Under the pieces are notes generated by a model, which was not told where the DNA came from, did no database searches, and saw only the letters and a program-made list of their open reading frames with translations. A stretch of 11,403 bases of DNA from an uncultured Eubacteriales bacterium (GTDB lineage: Bacteria > Bacillota > Clostridia > Oscillospirales > CAG-272): positions 1 through 11,403 of the forward strand of contig CAKRWK010000016.1 of assembly GCA_934417455.1 (NCBI GenBank), read 5' to 3'. How positions within the stretch are numbered: the first letter of the stretch is position 1; the number at the start of each line of letters is the position of its first letter. A program made the position numbers and the translations under genes. Below are positions 7,373 to 11,403 of this stretch, one piece after another.

Positions 7373-7440
7373 GAAACCGTGAATATCCGGGTCGTACCGG
7401 TGGCGAACGCCCCGGAGGACATACGCGGCAAGCCCCGTCA
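7346..7440 (-). ncRNA. Structured leader RNA or small RNA upstream of rlmB
   Basis: Between the promoter and rlmB lies about 95 nt of GC-rich, non-coding sequence with strong folding. One hairpin has arms CCGG-GGC and GCC-A-CCGG around a GTTC loop (7397-7415), extended by CGTA/TACG (7422-7425 with 7393-7396). A terminator-like hairpin follows. The 3' arm GCCACCGG (7397-7404) is exactly complementary to CCGGTGGC (7354-7361) in the loop and arm of that terminator, so the two folds could exclude each other. This is the usual layout of an attenuator or riboswitch, though a free-standing small RNA is also possible. I do not recognise a known RNA family; SRP RNA, T-box and common riboswitch signatures are absent. 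Confidence 0.5.
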
Positions 7441-7445
7441 CGGGT

Positions 7446-7474
7446 ATTATACCATACTTTTTACGTTTTGTACA
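7446..7474 (-). promoter_or_regulatory. Strong extended -10 promoter driving the rlmB leader
   Basis: On the minus strand TGTACA (7469-7474; four of six matches to TTGACA) is followed after 17 bp by a perfect TATAAT (7446-7451). The TATAAT is preceded by TGG, giving the extended -10 motif TGnTATAAT. Transcription would start near 7439, leaving about 165 nt of leader before the rlmB start codon. No other promoter is apparent between here and rlmB. Confidence 0.75.
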
Positions 7475-7486
7475 GATGGATTTATC

Positions 7487-7531
7487 AAAAAAAAGAAAAA
7501 AGGACAAAATTCGTCGGAATTCTGTCCTTTT
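7487..7531 (-). terminator. Intrinsic terminator of the zinc-ribbon gene
   Basis: On the minus strand, 17 bp after the zinc-ribbon stop, AAAAAGGACA (bases 7522-7531) pairs with TGTCCTTTTT (7496-7505). An inner GAATT/AATTC stem closes a 4-nt loop. A long T-rich run (TTTTTTCTTTTTTTT) ends at about 7487. This is a textbook strong terminator. The A-tract on the other side could let it work in both directions. Confidence 0.88.
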
Positions 7532-7548
7532 TCTGGCACAGGGAGAAC

Positions 7549-7824
7549 TTACGCGTTTCTCTTCGCCGCAAAGCATTCGCTGCAGTAAACAGCCTTGCCT
7601 TCGGTCGGTTTGAAGGGCACCTGGCACTCCTTGCCGCACTCAGCGCAGATGGCCGTGAACATTTCTCTCGTACCCTTCTGCACATTCTTTCTTGCGGCAC
7701 GGCACTCTTTGCATCTCTGGGGCTCGTTTTCAAAGCCTTTGGATGCGTAGAATTCCTGCTCACCGGCGGTGAACACGAAATCCTGGCCACAATCTTTGCA
7801 CTTCAGTGTCTTGTCCTGGAACAT
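7549..7824 (-). CDS. Small zinc-ribbon protein with four CxxC motifs
   Basis: A 91-residue protein with four CxxC knuckles: CKDC, CKEC, CAEC and CSEC. They probably form two zinc ribbons. The first half (KCKDCGQDFVFTAGEQEF, then KGFENEPQRCKECR) matches the probable zinc-ribbon family common in clostridia and related bacteria. The second half has VPFKPTEGKAVYCSECF. Such proteins are presumed to bind nucleic acid or protein, but no specific function is established. The ATG at 7824 is chosen because GAGGAAA (7833-7839) lies 8 bp upstream; the frame is open further but without family similarity. A TATAAC at 7850-7855 may be its -10, with only a weak -35. It is a single-gene unit closed by the strong terminator just downstream. 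Confidence 0.88.
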   Translation of the reverse strand: MFQDKTLKCKDCGQDFVFTAGEQEFYASKGFENEPQRCKECRAARKNVQKGTREMFTAICAECGKECQVPFKPTEGKAVYCSECFAAKRNA

Positions 7825-7939
7825 ACCTTTTCTTTCCTCGCTTAAATAGGTTATAAAAATTTGCCCGTGACGGATTCCAACCGACGCCTTTGTAAACAAC
7901 GCTCTCCCTTAAGCTAACATGGGCATATAAACTGAATGA
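7825..7939. other. Intergenic gap between sigma factor and zinc-ribbon genes
   Basis: These 115 bp hold the zinc-ribbon ribosome binding site and a possible TATAAC -10 (7850-7855, minus). Some imperfect pairing around CGTCGG and CCGTCACG precedes a short T-run and could be a weak terminator for the sigma gene. Nothing here reaches the standard of a firm call. Confidence 0.35.
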
Positions 7940-8497
7940 TTATCCGAAATAAAGGCATCCGAACAATTCCGCGTTTTCCTTCAGCTTGCGGAACATGCGT
8001 CCTTTCGCATTGTCGATGTCTTTTTTCTTTTTGTCGAGTTTCGCGGCCATCTCGTCGCTCTTCATGCCGAGAAGATAAAAGCGAAACACCTTGTACTCGA
8101 AAGAGGACAGCAACCCGTGCACCAAAAGGTCGGCACGGTCGAACGAATCCTTCCGGATGAAAACGGCTTCCATATCGTCCGGTGTTTCGACATCCGCCGG
8201 TATATCGGCCGGTATCGGAGACGCCGGATGCTTCAGACGGTTTACGATGCACGTTTTTGCATACGTTCCGAAGGAAGCTTTCCCGTCCGGATTCCAGTGC
8301 TTTGCGGCTTCAAAAAACGCATAATGTGCTTCCGAAAGCGCCTCGTCAAACGACATACCGACCGACGGAGCACAACCGATGGTTTTGTAAATCATCGCTT
8401 GGTAACAGGAATAAAGTTCCTTACAGGCTTCGCCGTTTCCCGCCTGCCACGCTTCAATCAACTGTTTGTCACCGACGCGTCCTTCTGCCGTTGCCAC
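7940..8497 (-). CDS. SigH-like sigma-70 family RNA polymerase sigma factor
   Basis: A 185-residue sigma factor with region 2 at about 11-91 (core binding and -10 recognition; ALSEAHYAFFEAAKHWNP, ASFGTYAKTCIVNRL). A short acidic linker (95-112) follows. Region 4 is a helix-turn-helix at about 128-175 (LLSSFEYKVFRFYLLGMKSD, then KKKKDIDNAKGRMFRKL). The IDNAxxRxxRKL ending is characteristic of the SigH group. It is shorter than Bacillus SigH (about 218) and region 2 is divergent, so an alternative sigma of SigH type is as far as I would go. Its nearness to rlmB recalls Bacillus, where sigH lies two genes after yacO/rlmB, though the order here differs. The start is GTG at 8497, with GAGG (8507-8510) 9 bp upstream. 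The ATG at 8505 is out of frame. Confidence 0.85.
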   Translation of the reverse strand: MATAEGRVGDKQLIEAWQAGNGEACKELYSCYQAMIYKTIGCAPSVGMSFDEALSEAHYAFFEAAKHWNPDGKASFGTYAKTCIVNRLKHPASPIPADIPADVETPDDMEAVFIRKDSFDRADLLVHGLLSSFEYKVFRFYLLGMKSDEMAAKLDKKKKDIDNAKGRMFRKLKENAELFGCLYFG

Positions 8498-8524
8498 AAC
8501 CGCATACCTCTTCTATTCTCTCTT

Positions 8525-8553
8525 ATATTATACTTTTTTTCCGAATTTGTCAA
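8525..8553 (-). promoter_or_regulatory. Vegetative promoter of the sigma factor gene
   Basis: On the minus strand a perfect TTGACA (8548-8553) is followed by overlapping -10 candidates. TAATAT (8525-8530) has ideal 17-bp spacing; TATAAT (8527-8532) has 15-bp spacing. The promoter lies about 30 bp before the GTG start. An A/T-rich tract (8554-8590) just upstream could act as an UP element. Confidence 0.7.
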
Positions 8554-8621
8554 TACTTTCTTCAAAAAAAATTAAAAAAATTATTTTTTCCCGAAAACAT
8601 GCCTTGTTACCGGCCGTTTTC
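8554..8621 (-). terminator. Possible terminator of the DUF4364 gene
   Basis: On the minus strand, GAAAAC (bases 8616-8621) pairs with GTTTTC (8593-8598), with an inner GCC/GGC pairing around an 8-nt loop. A few bases later come two long T-runs (to about 8566). The distance between stem and T-run and the A/T-rich stem make it weaker than the other terminators in this window. Confidence 0.4.
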
Positions 8622-8649
8622 TTGCCGAAATGCGCCTTTTCCCGCGAAT

Positions 8650-9201
8650 TCAACTCAGAAAACCGATTTTTCCGGTGGCGGAAAACAGGGTACCGCGGTA
8701 CACGCTGTCCGGCATACTTTCGTAGTGACGGCGGATGTCCTCCGCCTCCGCGCGGCTGTTCACCGTCAGCGACAGACGGAAAATCTCCCCGAACCCGTCC
8801 TCGGAAACAAGTGTGACGCGGAAGCGGCGGGAGGCGTCCTCCTCCACGGAAGAACGAATCCGTATGCCCTTTCCCGACAGCGACAGATGCTTGGCCACGG
8901 AGCGCGCGCACTGCTCGCGAAACACGGGGTCCAGTGCGTCATAGAGTTCGGAAGCCAACGCACGGCCGCTTTCCGAAATCATATAGTACCGCTCCCCGTC
9001 CTCTTCGTCGCTCAGGACATGGCCTTCGTCCATCAGTGCGCCGAGGCATTCCTCGTATTCCGTCGAGAGCGTCACCGTATTTTCAAAAACGATTTCCTGC
9101 AGCGTTGTATAATCCACGGGATAGCGGATGGTGTCGAGCAGGAAAAGAATGAAAATCTTTTTGTCCGTCATGGTGCGCAGGGTGTATTCTTTTTTCTTCA
9201 T
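8650..9201 (-). CDS. DUF4364 family winged-helix-type protein
   Basis: A 183-residue protein matching DUF4364, a family widespread in clostridia. The N-terminal half (about 10-90) looks like a winged helix: KKIFILFLLDTIRYPVDYTT, TLQEIV, then LGALMDEGHVL and a RYYMISESGRALASEL wing of the PadR/MarR type. The C-terminal half (about 95-183) is an alpha/beta domain with no motif I recognise. A DNA-binding regulatory role is plausible but unproven. The ATG at 9201 has GGAAGGG (9211-9217) 9 bp upstream; an internal ATG at 9171 is a possible alternative. The gene follows the terminator of the peptide-binding protein, so it should have its own promoter near 9220-9250, but none is clear. Confidence 0.85.
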   Translation of the reverse strand: MKKKEYTLRTMTDKKIFILFLLDTIRYPVDYTTLQEIVFENTVTLSTEYEECLGALMDEGHVLSDEEDGERYYMISESGRALASELYDALDPVFREQCARSVAKHLSLSGKGIRIRSSVEEDASRRFRVTLVSEDGFGEIFRLSLTVNSRAEAEDIRRHYESMPDSVYRGTLFSATGKIGFLS

Positions 9202-9238
9202 GAAGTTTTTCCCTTCCGCAGTATCTTATTCCATATAT

Positions 9239-9285
9239 AAAAAGCGACTGCCCGGAGGCATCTTCCGAGAAGTGCTTCCGGGCAG
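9239..9285 (-). terminator. Strong intrinsic terminator of the peptide-binding protein gene
   Basis: On the minus strand CTGCCCGGA (bases 9277-9285) pairs with TCCGGGCAG (9248-9256). A further GCA/TGC and CTTC/GAAG stem leads to a TCG loop. The T-run is at 9239-9243. It starts about 12 bp after the stop codon of the upstream lipoprotein gene. Confidence 0.9.
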
Positions 9286-9297
9286 AATTGCCGCCGA

Positions 9298-11094
9298 TTA
9301 CTCTTCGCTGCCGTCCGTCAGCATTTTATCGAAGAAATAATCCTGATAGTTTTTCAGTTTGGTTTTGGTGAACACAAAGAAACCGTAACCATCCGTCGAA
9401 ACATTCTTGAGTTTTTTGTTTACGAAACCGTAACTCTGATTGTAAAGCACGGGAATCAGCGGCGCTTCATTCACAAGAAGTTCTTCCGCACGGTTGAGAA
9501 GAGCAAGACGCGCTTTTTTGTCCCCCGTCGTGTTATGCGCTTCCAGAACCAGACTGTCATATTCCGCATTCGTCCATCCGGTCACGGACGTGCGGTTGGT
9601 TTTGACTATCTTGCCGTCTTCTCCTTCGCTCATGCTGACACCGCCGCCGTTCATCGTGGACGTCAACGCGCACAGCGCAACGAATTTATCGGTGGAATAC
9701 ATCTGGAAGTCTATGCCGATAACGTCGAATTTCTTTACGCCGTATGCAGCGTCTTTAACGGTGGCCTGTACGGTGGAGTCGAGGATGTCAATATCCTCGC
9801 CGACCGTCGTATCGAACACCGTGCTCTGAATGTTCTGCACGTAGGAAACCGAAACTTTGAAGCCGAGTTCCTCCCACGCCACCTGCGCAAGTCCGGCCAG
9901 CGCGCGGCTGTCTTCGTCGTCATTCACCGTCAGGGTGAATTCCTTCTTCAATCCCGTAAAGTCGACTTCGTCGAGAAGCGCCTGCGCGGCGGAAAGATCG
10001 GAAGACGCGGAAAGCAGTCCCTCTCTGCCGGGGTAGAAGCCGCCGGCCGCCGTGGCAAACGTCACGGCAGAGGCCATGGTTTCGCGGTCCAGCGCAAGTG
10101 ACAGCGCCCGACGCACTCTGGCATCCGCAAACAGGGGGTTTTCGGTATTGAAAAGGTAACTGTAAGTAGAGAGGAGGTCGGCTGTTTTAGCCTTTTTCTG
10201 ATAGGATGTACGGGTATCGGCGTCGGCATTGTTGCCGATGAAGAACACCGCGTTGGCTTCCAGCAGCTGATACGTCAGTTCCACCGTGTGGTCACCGACC
10301 CAGAAAACGGCCATTTCCGCCGGCGTCACCTGTCTGTCCACGCGGGTGGATGCGGGACTCTGACGGTAGCCGGTGTTGCGCGCGAGGCGGAGCTGCGCGG
10401 TAGCCACTTCCTTGCGTCCCGCTGTCGTGTTTTCCACGAGGTAGGTGCTGAGGTAGAAGGGGCCGTTGGACACGATGGTGTCCGTCGATTTGATCCAGTG
10501 GTCGCTGCTCGTGCGGACAACGTCCTCACGTACGGGCGAGGCGGCAACGGAAGAAAGATTCTTCAGAAGTTGGTCCACATCCGCGCCTTCTCTGTAACGA
10601 ATGGTGATTTTGTTGTATTCCGTTGCGACGGCACCGAACGAATACAAATCCGGGTTCTTGCCGGTCTTGATGTCCATGGCGTTTTCAACGTCATAGAACA
10701 GGGCGGCCGCCGGGTTGGCTCTGGCGGGGTCAATGATACGGTCGCGCCACGCGTAGATGAAATCCTGCGCCGTGACCTGTTTGCCGTCCGACCAGTAGGA
10801 TTCACGCAGAACTACCGTAATCGTTCTTTCTTTTTTATTGATTTTATAACTCTTCGCGGCCGCTTTTTCGATACGCCCCCTGGCGTTCAGGCGGAAGAGC
10901 GGCTCATACATCAGGGAGAGCAGTTGCGCCTCGTTGTCGTCGACATAGTAGTCGCTGGGGTCAAAATCGTAAACGACGTCGCCGAGTGCAATGACAATCT
11001 GCGCTCCGTCGTCCTCACTGCCGCAACCGGAAAAAATTCCGACGCAACCGACCAGAAGGGTCATCATGAGAATCAGGCTGACAATTTTTTTCAT
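9298..11094 (-). CDS. Peptide ABC transporter substrate-binding lipoprotein (SBP_bac_5 family)
   Basis: A 598-residue extracytoplasmic binding protein of the OppA/DppA-like family 5, which delivers oligopeptides or similar solutes to an ABC importer. A lipoprotein signal peptide has KK at 2-3, a hydrophobic core, and two possible lipidation cysteines: LVGC (C17) and FSGC (C24). C24 followed by GSEDDG looks the more likely anchor. Family landmarks are SLMYEPLFRL (60-69), SYWSDGKQVTAQDFIYAWRD (99-118), RRALSLALDRE (328-338) and EELLVNEAPLIPVLYNQS near 557-574. Length is somewhat above the usual 530-560. It is monocistronic: its own promoter at 11155-11183 and a terminator after the stop. No permease or ATPase genes lie beside it in this window. 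GGAGG (11106-11110) precedes the ATG by 11 bp. The ligand cannot be read from sequence. Confidence 0.93.
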   Translation of the reverse strand: MKKIVSLILMMTLLVGCVGIFSGCGSEDDGAQIVIALGDVVYDFDPSDYYVDDNEAQLLSLMYEPLFRLNARGRIEKAAAKSYKINKKERTITVVLRESYWSDGKQVTAQDFIYAWRDRIIDPARANPAAALFYDVENAMDIKTGKNPDLYSFGAVATEYNKITIRYREGADVDQLLKNLSSVAASPVREDVVRTSSDHWIKSTDTIVSNGPFYLSTYLVENTTAGRKEVATAQLRLARNTGYRQSPASTRVDRQVTPAEMAVFWVGDHTVELTYQLLEANAVFFIGNNADADTRTSYQKKAKTADLLSTYSYLFNTENPLFADARVRRALSLALDRETMASAVTFATAAGGFYPGREGLLSASSDLSAAQALLDEVDFTGLKKEFTLTVNDDEDSRALAGLAQVAWEELGFKVSVSYVQNIQSTVFDTTVGEDIDILDSTVQATVKDAAYGVKKFDVIGIDFQMYSTDKFVALCALTSTMNGGGVSMSEGEDGKIVKTNRTSVTGWTNAEYDSLVLEAHNTTGDKKARLALLNRAEELLVNEAPLIPVLYNQSYGFVNKKLKNVSTDGYGFFVFTKTKLKNYQDYFFDKMLTDGSEE

Positions 11095-11113
11095 GTTTGT
11101 TTTTTCCTCCGGA

Positions 11114-11142
11114 CATATCGGGTAAAGAACCCGATCATATCG
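11114..11142 (-). promoter_or_regulatory. Hairpin or operator in the peptide-binding protein leader
   Basis: ATCGGGT (11117-11123) and ACCCGAT (11129-11135) form a perfect 7-bp inverted repeat around a 5-nt centre. It is flanked by a direct repeat of CATATCG (11114-11120 and 11136-11142). It lies between the transcription start and the GGAGG ribosome binding site, 6 bp from the latter. It could be a protein-binding site or an RNA hairpin that modulates translation. Confidence 0.5.
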
Positions 11143-11154
11143 TTTTACCTATTT

Positions 11155-11183
11155 ATTCTATCACAACTGAGTTTGTTTTTCAA
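11155..11183 (-). promoter_or_regulatory. Promoter of the peptide-binding protein gene
   Basis: On the minus strand TTGAAA (11178-11183) and TAGAAT (11155-11160) are separated by exactly 17 bp, each matching consensus at five of six positions. The transcript would begin near 11148, giving a leader of about 55 nt with a hairpin in it. Confidence 0.75.
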
Positions 11184-11193
11184 TGTTTTCGCG

Positions 11194-11224
11194 TGAAAAT
11201 TATTTTCAAACGAAATTTTCGTTT
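11194..11224. repeat. Two abutting A/T-rich palindromes
   Basis: TGAAAAT-T-ATTTTCA (11194-11208) is a perfect 15-bp palindrome with a single central base. It shares its last base with a second perfect palindrome, AAACGAAA-T-TTTCGTTT (11208-11224). They lie just upstream of the -35 of the peptide-binding protein promoter, which suits regulator-binding sites. Confidence 0.6.
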
Positions 11225-11226
11225 AT

Positions 11227-11258
11227 TTGCACAAAAAAGAAGGACGTTTTTTGTGCAA
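11227..11258. repeat. Perfect 12-bp inverted repeat with GAAGGACG centre
   Basis: TTGCACAAAAAA (11227-11238) and TTTTTTGTGCAA (11247-11258) are perfect inverted copies around an 8-base centre. The A/T tracts sit next to the loop rather than at the stem base, and no T-run follows on either strand. It is therefore not a typical intrinsic terminator. A regulator site or RNA hairpin is more likely. Confidence 0.65.
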
Positions 11259-11264
11259 GTTGAC

Positions 11265-11292
11265 CGATTTTTCCGGGGTTCCCCGGCTTTCG
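11265..11292. repeat. GC-rich palindrome within an outer CCGA/TCGG pairing
   Basis: CCGGGG-TT-CCCCGG (11273-11286) is a perfect palindrome, foldable as CCGGG around a GTTC loop. It is enclosed by an outer CCGA and TCGG pair. It lies in the region upstream of the plus-strand gene at the right edge. It lacks a following T-run. The remainder to 11394 is pyrimidine- then purine-rich with no promoter that I can defend. Confidence 0.45.
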
Positions 11293-11394
11293 GATTTCGA
11301 CATGGTCCTTTTTCTTTGTCTTTTTCCCGGACGGAACGCATGAAAGCAGGCGACTCCGGCAAAAATGAAAAGTGAAAAAGAAAGGATGGGATAT

Positions 11395-11403
11395 ATGAAC
11401 GAC
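11395..11403 (+). CDS. Start of a plus-strand gene (first three codons only)
   Basis: ATG-AAC-GAC at the very end of the window is preceded by AAAGGA (11381-11386) with 8-bp spacing, as expected of a ribosome binding site. Only M-N-D can be read, so the product is unknown. It is divergent from the peptide-binding protein gene and would share the intergenic region rich in inverted repeats. Confidence 0.5.

Noticed and set aside
7346..7440. Small SRP (4.5S) RNA gene
   Set aside because: The size fits, but the conserved GGTCAGG...GGAA...AGCAGCC core is absent on both strands.
7274..7639. N-terminal extension of the methyltransferase frame to 394 residues
   Set aside because: The extension crosses a promoter, two terminator hairpins and part of the zinc-ribbon gene. 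A good ribosome binding site supports the ATG at 7273.
7825..7899. Upstream extension of the zinc-ribbon protein
   Set aside because: The extra residues have no family similarity, and the internal ATG at 7824 has a proper GAGGAAA site.
11227..11258. Intrinsic terminator
   Set aside because: The stem is perfect, but the T-tract is inside the stem next to the loop and no U-run follows on either strand.
11340..11375. An 11-codon open frame as a possible leader peptide
   Set aside because: Only a weak GGACGGA site precedes it, and there is no runs-of-codon signature or attenuator after it.
1..11403. CRISPR arrays, transposons, integrases, tRNA genes, attachment sites
   Set aside because: I looked for spaced direct repeats, terminal inverted repeats with transposase motifs and cloverleaf patterns and found none. 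All large open frames are accounted for.

Overview
The window looks like a chromosomal segment of a Gram-positive anaerobe of the Clostridia (Bacillota), probably one of the moderately GC-rich, gut-type lineages. This rests on the family content: a DUF421/DUF4363 pair, a TIGR03960 and DUF2344 radical-SAM pair, DUF4364, a SigH-like sigma factor and a lipoprotein peptide-binding protein. Strong purine-rich Shine-Dalgarno sites and AT-rich intergenic gaps with consensus SigA-type promoters fit the same picture. No named species can be supported from sequence alone. There are no insertion sequences, integrases, CRISPR repeats or tRNAs.

Layout, left to right. Positions 1-243 hold a perfect-consensus minus-strand promoter and what looks like the 5' leader of an rRNA operon that leaves the window to the left, back to back with a plus-strand promoter. 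Positions 244-1283 carry a two-gene plus-strand operon with a 4-bp overlap: a DUF421 membrane protein and a small DUF4363 membrane-anchored protein. It ends 3 bp from a convergent block. From 1287 to 7451 the minus strand carries one probable transcription unit: promoter, structured leader with a terminator-like hairpin, TrmH/RlmB-type rRNA methyltransferase, an 870-residue membrane protein that looks like a degenerate P1B-type ATPase, a TIGR03960 radical-SAM protein and its DUF2344 partner. The last three genes overlap. From 7487 to 9201 are three separate minus-strand genes: a small four-CxxC zinc-ribbon protein with its own terminator, a SigH-like sigma factor with a GTG start, and a DUF4364 winged-helix-type protein. 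Positions 9239-11183 hold a monocistronic peptide-binding lipoprotein gene with a clear terminator and promoter. The right edge is an intergenic region packed with inverted repeats, followed by the first three codons of a plus-strand gene.

The main theme is housekeeping: ribosome and RNA modification, transcription control, small-molecule uptake. The most unusual gene is the 870-residue protein. It keeps the eight-helix plan and several landmarks of heavy-metal P-type ATPases: a nucleophile-position Asp, the Thr at +2, a hinge Thr, and the Gly-rich motif before the last two helices. The actuator domain, the CPC metal site, the normal DKTGT sequence and the GDGxND motif are lost or unrecognisable. 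A 300-residue charged, Pro/Glu/Lys-rich cytoplasmic tail is added at the N-terminus. It is a candidate pseudo-pump with a non-transport role. A second candidate for undescribed biology is the attenuator-like leader RNA at about 7346-7440. A third is the row of palindromes between 11117 and 11286.
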